From Clostridium thermopalmarium DSM 5974 (GTDB taxonomy: Bacteria > Bacillota > Clostridia > Clostridiales > Clostridiaceae): a stretch of DNA of 41,579 bases. The notes beneath the pieces were generated by a model. That model was not told where the DNA came from. It saw only the letters and a list, made by a program, of their open reading frames with translations, and did no database searches. The stretch covers positions 1 to 41,579 of the forward strand of contig NZ_PVXN01000008.1 in the NCBI RefSeq assembly GCF_002995795.1, read 5' to 3'. The translations under genes were made by a program, and so were the position numbers. This document shows, piece by piece, positions 34,226 through 41,579 of the stretch (its first letter is position 1; each line of letters opens with the position of its first letter).

Positions 34226-34548
34226 AGTTTCAGCTCCTTACCACTAATTTTTCCAGCGTCTTGATATTATAATTATAATAATCTTTGAACAATTTTGTCA
34301 ATAAAGCTATAAGAGGGGTGTCGGTACATGTATATAATAAGGCAATATAATTTTTATTAATAGGGGGATTAAAAAGTTAAATATTAGACGAAAATATATA
34401 CTGAGGAAAATGTAACGATATTTTTCATGAATAAATTTTAAATAATTGCTAGGCTGGTTGAAATAGGGTATATAATAATATATATTGGTATTAATAGTAT
34501 TAAAAACTTTTTAAGTAACACGGTGAAATTATCGAGGAGGTGAAAGAA
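34226..34548. other. Intergenic region upstream of the PIN/TRAM gene
   Basis: About 320 AT-rich bases hold the SD of the minus-strand gene and a possible promoter for the plus strand, TTGCTA (34446-34451) and TATAAT (34471-34476) with a 19-bp spacer. A 10-codon ORF at 34328 with GAGGGGTG upstream is probably chance. In related genomes a carD-type regulator often lies near here; I see none. Confidence 0.4.
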
Positions 34549-35628
34549 ATGTTTAATAGAATTCTAAGAGGGCTTTTTACTGTAATTGGCCTTATATTAG
34601 GATTTATATCAGGAGAATGGCTACTTGGCTTAAATAGGCTAGCATACTTTAATAGTTCAACCGTTTTAAAAATAGTGTTTTTAGCCTTTGCTACTTTGCT
34701 TTTAGGACTTATATTATTTATTATTTCCCCTATATTTAATTCTTTAATAATAAAAACTATGAACTATTTTGAAGAAAATATACAAAAAATACCTACCGTA
34801 GAAATACTTATAGGTACTGTAGGAGCAATATTAGGACTTATTATCTCAGTTCCTTTTGTGAGTTTGTTTAATGATTTTCTTATAGGAAAAATAATAGGAA
34901 TAATCATAGTTTTAGTAGTGACTGCTCTAGGAGTTGATATTGCAGTTAAAAAGAAGGAAGATTTAATTGGAGCTATTTCAAGCATAAAAAAAGTTGGGGT
35001 TACAAAAGAAAAAAAACCTAAGACTCAATATAAAGGAATTCCAAAGGTCCTTGATACTTCTGTAATAATTGATGGAAGAATTTTAGATATATGTCAAAGC
35101 GGGTTTATAGAAGGAACTTTAATAATACCAAACTTTGTTTTAGATGAATTGAGACATATAGCTGATTCGTCTGATAGTTTAAAGAGAAATAGAGGTAGAA
35201 GAGGACTTGATACTCTAAACAAGATGCAAAAAGACTTGGTCATAGATTTACAGATAACAGATAAGGATTTTCCGGAGATAGAAGAAGTTGATAGCAAGTT
35301 ATTAAAATTAGCACAAGTCCTAAAAGGAAAGGTTATAACCAATGACTACAATTTAAATAAAGTAGCAGGGGTGCAGGGAGTCCCTGTTTTAAATATAAAT
35401 GAACTAGCTAATTCAGTAAAACCTGTGGTTCTTCCAGGAGAGGAAATGACAATACAAATAATTAAGGATGGTAAGGAACAAGAACAAGGTATAGCTTATC
35501 TAGATGATGGAACAATGATAGTTGTGGAAGGCGGCAAAAAGCATATAGGAGAAGTTATGGATGTAGTAGTTACATCAGTACTACAGACGGCAGCAGGGAG
35601 AATGATTTTTGCAAAACAGAAAAAATAA
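34549..35628 (+). CDS. Membrane-anchored PIN/TRAM-domain protein (YacL-like)
   Basis: A 359-residue protein. Four N-terminal transmembrane helices (about residues 5-150) are followed by a PIN nuclease-type domain opening [16 protein letters not shown] with further acidic residues in [11 protein letters not shown] and TNDYNLN, then a C-terminal TRAM RNA-binding domain ([22 protein letters not shown]). It is probably an RNA-binding or RNase-like protein at the membrane; the exact role is unknown. I start at ATG 34549, 7 nt after GAGGAGGTG; the GTG at 34540 is part of that SD. It begins the block leading to ispD, cysS and sigH. Confidence 0.88.
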   Translation: MFNRILRGLFTVIGLILGFISGEWLLGLNRLAYFNSSTVLKIVFLAFATLLLGLILFIISPIFNSLIIKTMNYFEENIQKIPTVEILIGTVGAILGLIISVPFVSLFNDFLIGKIIGIIIVLVVTALGVDIAVKKKEDLIGAISSIKKVGVTKEKKPKTQYKGIPKVLDTSVIIDGRILDICQSGFIEGTLIIPNFVLDELRHIADSSDSLKRNRGRRGLDTLNKMQKDLVIDLQITDKDFPEIEEVDSKLLKLAQVLKGKVITNDYNLNKVAGVQGVPVLNINELANSVKPVVLPGEEMTIQIIKDGKEQEQGIAYLDDGTMIVVEGGKKHIGEVMDVVVTSVLQTAAGRMIFAKQKK

Positions 35629-35663
35629 GTTTACTTCGTTTAAAGTGAAAAGGAGCGCTCTAA

Positions 35664-36350
35664 ATGGGAAGAAACTGTGCTATTATTGTAGCAGCAGGCA
35701 AAGGGACTAGAATGAAGGCAAAAATAAATAAGCAGTTCATAAAATTAAAAGGTAAGCCAATTTTATACTATACACTTAAAGCTTTTGAAGATAATGATTT
35801 AATAGATGAAATAGTATTGGTATTGGCAAAGAATGAGATTGAATATTGCAAAGATAACATTTTAAATAAATATAAAATGAATAAAATAAAGAAGATAGTT
35901 GAAGGTGGAAGCACAAGACAAGATTCCGTTATAAGAGGATTATTGGCAGCGAAAGGAAACGATGTTGTTTTAATACATGATGGTGCCAGACCTTTTGTAG
36001 ATAATAGAATAATTGAAGATGGAATAAAATATGCCAATATATATGATGCGTGTGCTTGTGGAGTAGAGCCTAAAGACACAATAAAAATCAAAACAGAAGA
36101 TGGGTTCTCCTTAAATACTCCAAAGAGAGAGACTTTGTTTTCTGTGCAAACCCCCCAATGTTTTAAATACGATTTGATACTAGATGCTCATAAAAAAGCT
36201 TTGAAAGAAAAAATAGAAGCTACAGATGATACAATGATTGTCGAGAATTATAATCATAAGGTATACTTATATGAGGGAAGCTACAACAATATAAAAATAA
36301 CCACTCCAGAAGATCTAATAATTGGTGAAAGAATATTAGATATGATGTAA
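35664..36350 (+). CDS. ispD: 2-C-methyl-D-erythritol 4-phosphate cytidylyltransferase
   Basis: A 228-residue MEP-pathway enzyme that joins CTP and MEP to form CDP-ME. The nucleotide-binding [16 protein letters not shown] and the later [11 protein letters not shown] and [10 protein letters not shown] are characteristic. AAAGGAGCG precedes ATG. The MEP-pathway partner ispF, adjacent in Bacillus, is not here, so the next steps are encoded elsewhere. Confidence 0.95.
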   Translation: MGRNCAIIVAAGKGTRMKAKINKQFIKLKGKPILYYTLKAFEDNDLIDEIVLVLAKNEIEYCKDNILNKYKMNKIKKIVEGGSTRQDSVIRGLLAAKGNDVVLIHDGARPFVDNRIIEDGIKYANIYDACACGVEPKDTIKIKTEDGFSLNTPKRETLFSVQTPQCFKYDLILDAHKKALKEKIEATDDTMIVENYNHKVYLYEGSYNNIKITTPEDLIIGERILDMM

Positions 36351-36410
36351 AATTATACTTGTAGTACGAAGTTGTGCAAAATAAACATAATTTATTTAGG
36401 AGGCACTGTA

Positions 36411-37811
36411 ATGAAAATATTCAATACCATGACAAGGCAAAAAGAAGAGTTTGTTCCTATAAAACCTAATGAAATTACTATGTATGTTTGTGGACCTACA
36501 GTATACAACTATTTTCATATTGGAAACGCTAGAACTTTTTTGGTGTTTGACACAATTAGAAGATATTTTGAATACAGAGGGTATAAAGTGAAATTTGTTC
36601 AAAATTTCACAGATATAGATGACAAAATGATAAAAAGAGCCAACGAAGAGAATACTACAGTAAGAGAATTAGGAGATAGATATATAGAAGAATATTATAA
36701 AGATGCGGATGGGCTTAATATTGAAAGGGCTACTGTTAATCCAAGAGCTACTGAATATATAGAAGAGATAATAAAATTTATACAAGATTTAATAGATAAA
36801 GGCTATGCTTATGAAGTTGATGGAGATGTATACTTTAGCACAAAGAAGTTTAAAGAATATGGGAAGCTATCTGGACAGAATCTAGATGACTTACAAGCGG
36901 GTGCTAGGATAAGTGTAGATGAGAGAAAAAAAGATCCTATGGATTTTGCGGTGTGGAAAAGTGAAAAGCCGGGTGAACCTTCTTGGGATAGTCCATGGGG
37001 GAAAGGAAGACCAGGTTGGCATATAGAATGCTCATGTATGGCGCATAAAATTCTCGGCGAGACAATAGACATTCATGCAGGTGGTGCGGATTTAGTTTTC
37101 CCACATCACGAAAATGAGATAGCTCAAAGCGAGGCAAGAAGTGGTAAACCTTTTGCCAACTACTGGATGCATTCGGCTTATCTGAACATAAACAATAAAA
37201 AGATGTCAAAGTCTCTAAACAATTTTTTTACTACAAGAGAGATTTTAGAAAAGCATGATGCAGAAGTTGTAAGATTATTCATGCTTTCTGCTCATTATAG
37301 AACCCCTTTAAACTTTAGTGATGAGTTATTAGAAAGTGCAAAGGCTTCAAAAGAAAGACTATATAATGCTATAGGTAATTTAGAAAGGCTTATAGATGAA
37401 GTTAAAACTGAAAATTTAAAAGAGGAAGAAAAGGCCTATATAGAAAATCTTAATTCCTATAAAGGCAAATATATAGATAAGATGGATGATGATTTTAATA
37501 CAGCAGATGCTATAGCTGTAATATTTGACTTGATAAAAGACATAAACACTAATATAGGAGTAGATTCATCTAAAGAACTTATAAAATATTGTTTGGATTT
37601 AATAAGGGAGTTAGGAAAGCCTTTAGGTATACTTCAAAAGTCTACAATAGAGGATTTGAATTCTGAGATAGAAGCGCTAATAGAGGAAAGACAGCAGGCT
37701 AGAAAAAATAAAAACTGGGCCTTGGCAGATAAAATAAGAGATGATTTAAAAGCTAGGGGGATAATTCTTGAAGATACTCCACAGGGAGTGAGATGGAAGA
37801 AAGCTGAGTGA
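36411..37811 (+). CDS. cysS: Cysteinyl-tRNA synthetase
   Basis: A 466-residue class I synthetase charging tRNA-Cys. The HIGH-type motif HIGN is at residues 36-39, KMSKS occurs in [11 protein letters not shown], and the zinc ligands include Cys27 in YVCGPT and the CSCMAHK/HHENE region. The family-typical start [10 protein letters not shown] at ATG 36411 has TAGGAGG 6-7 nt upstream, so the 13 residues encoded before it are not used. The 60-nt spacer after ispD has no T-box. Confidence 0.97.
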   Translation: MKIFNTMTRQKEEFVPIKPNEITMYVCGPTVYNYFHIGNARTFLVFDTIRRYFEYRGYKVKFVQNFTDIDDKMIKRANEENTTVRELGDRYIEEYYKDADGLNIERATVNPRATEYIEEIIKFIQDLIDKGYAYEVDGDVYFSTKKFKEYGKLSGQNLDDLQAGARISVDERKKDPMDFAVWKSEKPGEPSWDSPWGKGRPGWHIECSCMAHKILGETIDIHAGGADLVFPHHENEIAQSEARSGKPFANYWMHSAYLNINNKKMSKSLNNFFTTREILEKHDAEVVRLFMLSAHYRTPLNFSDELLESAKASKERLYNAIGNLERLIDEVKTENLKEEEKAYIENLNSYKGKYIDKMDDDFNTADAIAVIFDLIKDINTNIGVDSSKELIKYCLDLIRELGKPLGILQKSTIEDLNSEIEALIEERQQARKNKNWALADKIRDDLKARGIILEDTPQGVRWKKAE

Positions 37812-37833
37812 TTCAAATAATGGTAATAACAAA

Positions 37834-37864
37834 AAGTGTAGTCGTTATTGAAATGACTACACTT
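37834..37864 (+). terminator. Hairpin after cysS
   Basis: AAGTGTAGTC (37834-37843) with GACTACACTT (37855-37864). The tail TTCACG is a poor T-tract, so termination is partial at most and mrnC may still be read through. Confidence 0.55.
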
Positions 37865-37931
37865 TCACGTTATATTAAGTATAGTGTTGTTTTACGATTG
37901 TGAATATAGAGTAAAGGAGAATTATCTTCTC

Positions 37932-38348
37932 ATGAAATTTGACTTTTTAAATAATAAGCTTACTATAAATGAGGCTAAACAATTAAATCCTTTGGTTCTT
38001 GCTTTTGTAGGGGATTCGGCTTATGAAGTGTTTATTAGAACTTATTTAACTATCAATAATAGAGAGATATCTGCTCATAAACTTCATCTTAAAGCCATAT
38101 CTTTTGTTAAGGCTCACTCCCAAAGCGAATTTATGAAAAATATAGAGAATCAACTGAATGAAGATGAGCTTGCAATATATAAAAGAGGAAGAAATGCTAA
38201 ATCGGGTACTGTCCCTAAAAATGCAGATATTCAGGAATATAGGATAGCAACAGGATTTGAGGCAGTAATAGGATTTTTATATATTACAAATCAATTAGAT
38301 AGACTTAATGAGCTATTGAATATTATTATAAATTTAAGCATTAATTAA
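37932..38348 (+). CDS. mrnC: Mini-ribonuclease III (23S rRNA maturation)
   Basis: A 138-residue RNase III catalytic domain without the dsRNA-binding domain. LNPLVLAFVGDSAYEVFIR carries the metal-binding acidic residues, and YKRGRNAKSG and EYRIATGFEAVIGFLYI are the family's other blocks. Mini-III trims the 23S precursor. The ATG 37932 start gives the usual length; AAGGAG lies 12 nt away, slightly far. The usual cysS-mrnC-rlmB neighbourhood supports the call. Confidence 0.94.
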   Translation: MKFDFLNNKLTINEAKQLNPLVLAFVGDSAYEVFIRTYLTINNREISAHKLHLKAISFVKAHSQSEFMKNIENQLNEDELAIYKRGRNAKSGTVPKNADIQEYRIATGFEAVIGFLYITNQLDRLNELLNIIINLSIN

Positions 38349-38369
38349 AGATTAAAAGGGGAGAATATA

Positions 38370-39107
38370 ATGGCACTAAAAGTGAAATTAATAGAATATA
38401 CACCAAATCCAGAAAAAGTTATAGCATCAGCAGCAAAACTTTGTTATAGTGCTGTAGGAGTAGATGACATATTAAATGGATTGGATGATGAAAGTACTGA
38501 CAAATTTTTAAATAGATTAATGTCTTATGGACATATGTCTCCTATAGAACATGTGTCATTCACTTTTGCCGTGGAGGGGGTTTCAAGATCATTAACACAT
38601 CAATTGGTTAGGCATAGAATTGCATCTTACTCTCAACAGAGTCAAAGATATGTAAAGCTAGATCAGTTTGAATACATAATTCCTCCAGAAATTGATAAAG
38701 ACGAAAAAGCAAGGCAAATCTTTACCAAGGCCATGGAAAATGATCAAAAAGCTTATGATGATATTGTAAGTATATTAAAAGAAAAATATATAAAAAATGG
38801 GTTTAAGGAAATAGCTGCAGAGAAAAAAGCTATTGAAGATGCTAGATACGTATTTCCAAACGCATGTGAAACGAAGATAGTGTTCACAATGAATGCGAGA
38901 TCTTTAATGAACTTTTTTGAACATAGATGCTGCAACAGAGCTCAATGGGAAATTCATGCTCTTGCAGATAAAATGCTAGAATTAGTAAAAGAAGTTGCTC
39001 CTATCTTATTTAAAAAAGTAGGTCCTGGCTGTGTAAAAGGACACTGCCCTGAAGGAGCTATGACTTGTGGAGAGATAGAGAAAGTAAGAGAGAAATATTC
39101 AAAATAA
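38370..39107 (+). CDS. thyX: Flavin-dependent thymidylate synthase
   Basis: A 245-residue enzyme making dTMP from dUMP with methylene-THF, FAD and NADPH. The ThyX signature RHRxxSxxxxSxR is present as [13 protein letters not shown] (residues 81-93). The later [21 protein letters not shown] is also typical. AAAGGGGAG precedes ATG. It replaces thyA-type chemistry and releases THF, so no dihydrofolate reductase is required. Confidence 0.97.
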   Translation: MALKVKLIEYTPNPEKVIASAAKLCYSAVGVDDILNGLDDESTDKFLNRLMSYGHMSPIEHVSFTFAVEGVSRSLTHQLVRHRIASYSQQSQRYVKLDQFEYIIPPEIDKDEKARQIFTKAMENDQKAYDDIVSILKEKYIKNGFKEIAAEKKAIEDARYVFPNACETKIVFTMNARSLMNFFEHRCCNRAQWEIHALADKMLELVKEVAPILFKKVGPGCVKGHCPEGAMTCGEIEKVREKYSK

Positions 39108-39131
39108 TTTTAAATGAAAGAGGTAGCCAAA

Positions 39132-39905
39132 ATGAAAGAGATAAGAAAAAAAGATATTGAGGCTAGAGAAGATTTAATAGAAGGAAGAAATGCTGTAATA
39201 GAAGCTTTAAAAGGTGATAGAACTATAGAAAATATATTAGTTGCCAAAGGAGATATGACGGGGTCTATAAGCAAGATTATGGCCATAGCAAGAGAAAAGA
39301 ATATAGTTATAAAAGAGGTTGATAGAAAGAAACTAGACTCTATGTCTGCAACAGGAGTACATCAAGGAGTTATGGCTATAGTAACTCCTTATAAGTATTA
39401 CAGTATTGATGACATATTGGATTATGCTGATAAAAAAGGAGAAAAGCCTTTCATAGTAATACTAGATGAAATTGAAGATCCTCATAATTTAGGTTCTATA
39501 ATTAGAACAGCAGAAACCTGTGGTGTGCATGGAATAATAATACCTAAAAGAAGAAACGTTGGTATTACGCCTACTGTATATAAGACATCAGCAGGTGCTA
39601 TTGAATATATGAGAGTTGCTAAAGTTGGAAACGTAAATAAAGCTATAGATATGATTAAAGAAAGAGGAGTCTGGGTATACGGAGCAGATATGGATGGAGA
39701 AGCATATTGCTATCAGACGGATTTTTCAGGAGCAGTAGCTTTAGTTATAGGCAGCGAAGGAAGAGGAATCTCAAAACTTACTAAAGAAAAATGTGACGGA
39801 CTAGTTAAAATTCCTATGGTAGGGAATATAACATCTTTAAATGCATCTGTAGCGGCCGGCATAATGATGTATGAGGTTTTAAAACAAAAAAATGGAATAA
39901 GTTAA
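39132..39905 (+). CDS. rlmB: 23S rRNA 2'-O-methyltransferase, TrmH family (RlmB-like)
   Basis: A 257-residue SPOUT methyltransferase. The N-terminal substrate-binding region is LIEGRNAVIEALK. The SPOUT core shows ILDEIEDPHNLGSIIRTAETCG, LVIGSEGRGIS and the knotted C-terminus VKIPMVGNITSLNASVAAGIMMYE. RlmB-type enzymes methylate the ribose of a 23S rRNA guanosine. I start at ATG 39132, 7 nt after AAAGAGGT; the ATG at 39114 precedes that SD. It lies 4 nt before rae1. Confidence 0.93.
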   Translation: MKEIRKKDIEAREDLIEGRNAVIEALKGDRTIENILVAKGDMTGSISKIMAIAREKNIVIKEVDRKKLDSMSATGVHQGVMAIVTPYKYYSIDDILDYADKKGEKPFIVILDEIEDPHNLGSIIRTAETCGVHGIIIPKRRNVGITPTVYKTSAGAIEYMRVAKVGNVNKAIDMIKERGVWVYGADMDGEAYCYQTDFSGAVALVIGSEGRGISKLTKEKCDGLVKIPMVGNITSLNASVAAGIMMYEVLKQKNGIS

Positions 39906-39909
39906 AGTC

Positions 39910-40419
39910 GTGAAGAATGTATTTGTAGATGGATATAATGTAATTAATAGTTGGCCGGAGCTAAAGAAAATTAAAGAGTATAGTTTTGAGGCAGCACGCA
40001 TAAAGCTTATTGAGATGTTACAAAATTATGCGGCTTTTAAAGGAGATAAAATATTTATAGTGTTTGATGCCCATATGGTGAAAGGAAGTTTAGAAAAGAG
40101 AGAAAGGCTGGACAATGTAATAATTGTTTTTACGAAGGAAGGAGAAACTGCAGATAGCTTTATTGAGAAATATGTTAATTTAATAGGTAGAAAGGCTGAA
40201 GTATGTGTTGTAACTTCTGACTTTCTAGAGCAGCAAGTGACATTTCAAAGAGGAGCTACAAGAATGTCTTCTTTAGAATTTTATAATGAAGTAATAAGTA
40301 CTAGGCGTAAGATAAATGTAAAGGTTAGGAAGGATACTTCAGTGAATAAAAATTTGTTGAAGGATAGAGTAAACGAGGAAGTATTAGATAAACTTGAAAA
40401 AATTAGAAGAGGGGATTAA
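39910..40419 (+). CDS. rae1: NYN-domain endoribonuclease Rae1 (YacP family)
   Basis: A 169-residue PIN-like NYN protein. The N-terminal VFVDGYNVINSWPEL and the later VTSDFLEQQ and RGATRMSSLEF match the YacP/Rae1 family, which cuts mRNA in the ribosomal A site in Bacillus. It starts with GTG 39910 and has a weak SD, consistent with coupling to rlmB. It sits between rlmB and sigH as in other Firmicutes. Confidence 0.9.
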   Translation: MKNVFVDGYNVINSWPELKKIKEYSFEAARIKLIEMLQNYAAFKGDKIFIVFDAHMVKGSLEKRERLDNVIIVFTKEGETADSFIEKYVNLIGRKAEVCVVTSDFLEQQVTFQRGATRMSSLEFYNEVISTRRKINVKVRKDTSVNKNLLKDRVNEEVLDKLEKIRRGD

Positions 40420-40425
40420 AATTTC

Positions 40426-40455
40426 TTGACTACAAATTTCTTGTTACTGTATAAT
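40426..40455 (+). promoter_or_regulatory. Promoter of sigH
   Basis: TTGACT (40426-40431), 18-bp spacer, TATAAT (40450-40455). Transcription would start near 40462, ~44 nt before the TTG start of sigH, giving the sporulation sigma factor its own promoter inside the gene block. Confidence 0.75.
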
Positions 40456-40505
40456 AAAATGTATGATATGGAATATTTTTGGAATTTGTATATGGAGGGG
40501 ATATC

Positions 40506-41159
40506 TTGATAAATAACGTAGGCATTCTTGGGGAAAATGAGGGGATGGAAGATAGATTAGATGAAGAAATTGCTTTAGATGCTAAAAATGGAGATGTAAA
40601 AGCACAAGAATATTTAATAAATAAATATAAAAATTTTGTAAAAGCAAAGGCAAAGTCCTACTTTTTAATAGGGGCTGATAAAGAAGATATCTATCAAGAA
40701 GGTATGATAGGACTTTATAAGGCTATTAGAGATTTTAAACCTGATAAGTTATCATCCTTTAAAGCTTTTGCAGAATTATGCGTTACAAGACAAATTATAA
40801 CAGCTATTAAAACGGCGACAAGACAAAAGCATATACCACTTAATACATATATATCTCTTAATAAACCTATTTATGATGAAGAATCAGATAGAACTTTATT
40901 GGATATAATATCCACAGTAAAGGTATCTGATCCAGAAGAGTTAATTATAAGTAGGGAAGAGGTAAACAAAATAGAGTGTGAGATAGAGGAAGTGCTATCA
41001 GAATTAGAACTAGAGGTATTGAATTCATATCTCCAGGGCAAATCATATCAAGAGATAGCTTGCGACTTGGATAGACACTCTAAATCTATTGATAATGCTC
41101 TTCAGAGAGTTAAGCGAAAGCTTGAAAAGTGCTTAAACAAAAATATGAAAAAATCTTGA
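40506..41159 (+). CDS. sigH: RNA polymerase sigma-H factor (Spo0H)
   Basis: A 217-residue sigma-70 family factor that starts the sporulation programme. Region 2 is clear (VKAKAKSYFLIGADKEDIYQ, then EGMIGLYKAIRDFKP, then FAELCVTRQIITAIKTA), and region 4 ends with SYQEIACDLDRHSKSIDNALQR. The start is TTG 40506, 5 nt after TGGAGGGG; the ORF upstream of it is a frame extension. An ATG at 40545 is an alternative but abuts its own G-run. Confidence 0.93.
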   Translation: MINNVGILGENEGMEDRLDEEIALDAKNGDVKAQEYLINKYKNFVKAKAKSYFLIGADKEDIYQEGMIGLYKAIRDFKPDKLSSFKAFAELCVTRQIITAIKTATRQKHIPLNTYISLNKPIYDEESDRTLLDIISTVKVSDPEELIISREEVNKIECEIEEVLSELELEVLNSYLQGKSYQEIACDLDRHSKSIDNALQRVKRKLEKCLNKNMKKS

Positions 41160-41184
41160 CAAAAAAAAGTGGGAATAGTAAAAT
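41156..41184 (+). promoter_or_regulatory. Promoter of tRNA-Thr and tuf
   Basis: TTGACA (41156-41161), 17-bp spacer, TAAAAT (41179-41184). The -35 box overlaps the sigH stop codon. It is among the strongest promoters in the window, as expected for EF-Tu. Confidence 0.8.
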
Positions 41185-41261
41185 AGATAATTGGTATAGG
41201 GCTTTTGAAAAACAATTATGTGGTGTCATGGGCTCAATACTATTTTAGAACTTTAGAAGAT

Positions 41262-41337
41262 GCCCATGTAGCTCAGCAGGCAGAGCGTCACCTTGGTAAG
41301 GTGGAGGTCGCCGGTTCAAGCCCGGTCGTGGGCTCCA
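41262..41337 (+). tRNA. tRNA-Thr (anticodon GGT)
   Basis: A 76-nt cloverleaf. The acceptor strands GCCCATG (41262-41268) and CGTGGGC (41327-41333) pair with one G-T wobble. Discriminator T334 is followed by an encoded CCA. The anticodon loop TTGGTAA gives GGT (Thr, ACC/ACU). The T arm has GGTTCAAGCC. It lies between sigH and tuf and is co-transcribed with tuf. Confidence 0.96.
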
Positions 41338-41419
41338 TGAATTTAAAAATAAGCTGACAACACACCAGGACAAGTTTACGAAAAGATTAAACTTAATTAA
41401 TGAATGGGAGGAATAAAAA

Positions 41420-41579
41420 ATGGCAAGACAAAAGTTTGAAAGAACAAAGCCGCACGTAAACATAGGAACAATAGGACACGTAGACCATGGTAAGACAACA
41501 ACAACAGCAGCAATCACAATGACACTAGCAAAGACAGGTGGAGCAGAAGTACAAAAATACGAAGATATCGATAAAGCAC
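41420..41579 (+). CDS. tuf: Elongation factor Tu (partial, 5' end)
   Basis: The first 53 codons of EF-Tu, which delivers aminoacyl-tRNA to the ribosome. It opens [20 protein letters not shown] and contains the P-loop GHVDHGKT. The usual Leu after GKTT is Thr here (GKTTTTAAI). TGGGAGG lies ~8 nt before ATG 41420. Codon use shifts visibly towards ACA, GCA and GTA compared with neighbours, as in highly expressed clostridial genes. The gene runs off the right edge. Confidence 0.97.
   Translation, partial: MARQKFERTKPHVNIGTIGHVDHGKTTTTAAITMTLAKTGGAEVQKYEDIDKA

Noticed and set aside
34328-34360. 10-codon ORF after GAGGGGTG
   Set aside because: Too short and without conserved features; likely chance in an AT-rich gap.
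36351-36410. T-box leader before cysS
   Set aside because: The spacer is only 60 nt, with no specifier stem, T-box sequence or antiterminator hairpin.
41245-41517. 90-codon minus-strand ORF
   Set aside because: It is the antisense of tRNA-Thr and the start of tuf.

Overview
The window is AT-rich and densely coded, and its gene order is that of a spore-forming anaerobe of the class Clostridia, most likely Clostridium sensu stricto. Evidence for this includes an O2-independent class III ribonucleotide reductase (nrdDG), two rubrerythrins, short-form HisG with HisZ, thyX instead of thyA, the heat-shock operon ctsR-mcsA-mcsB-clpC followed by radA-disA, and the Firmicute run PIN/TRAM-ispD-cysS-mrnC-thyX-rlmB-rae1-sigH-tuf. 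I could not name the species. I see no prophage, transposase, CRISPR array or plasmid gene.

Layout. (1) 1-466: 3' end of a 23S rRNA, then 5S rRNA, tRNA-Asn and a terminator. (2) 652-4046: an atypical EF-G-like GTPase, a rubrerythrin on the minus strand, and two tiny overlapping genes of unknown role. (3) 4054-12161: a ten-gene histidine operon, hisZGDBHACFIE, with its own promoter. It encodes every step from PRPP+ATP to histidine except histidinol-phosphate phosphatase. (4) 12193-14098, minus strand: cardiolipin synthase and a HesB/IscA-like protein with a cysteine-rich tail. (5) 14286-19269: a WG-repeat protein, a poorly explained stretch with two very small ORFs, nrdD-nrdG, and a TPR protein. 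(6) 19498-24141: a PepV-like dipeptidase, an MFS exporter, an ECF-transporter S component preceded by a structured leader that may be a riboswitch, and a P1/DmpA-type self-cleaving peptidase. (7) 24142-25527: a gene-poor, decayed stretch with an 18-bp perfect tandem repeat, a membrane-peptide gene broken by a 73-bp duplication, and a charged coiled-coil gene split at an A7 tract that forms a textbook -1 slippery heptamer. (8) 25659-33788: reverse rubrerythrin, the CtsR regulon operon with a consensus CtsR box, radA and disA. (9) 33824-41579: an unknown minus-strand protein, then the housekeeping run to sigH, tRNA-Thr and the start of tuf.

The themes are translation and RNA maintenance (EF-G-like, RlmB, Rae1, MrnC, CysS, EF-Tu), protein quality control and DNA-integrity signalling (McsAB/ClpC, RadA/DisA), and oxygen/peroxide defence (two rubrerythrins). 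Several tracked ORF starts were moved to the start codon that has a properly spaced Shine-Dalgarno. Three his genes use TTG.

The most interesting loose ends are the candidate regulatory RNA at 22310-22407, the frameshifted gene at 24807-25462, the 45-residue Cys-ended peptide at 15312-15449, the duplicated intergenic element inside the his operon, and the unusual EF-G paralogue. All functional calls come from reading motifs and context; no database search was run.
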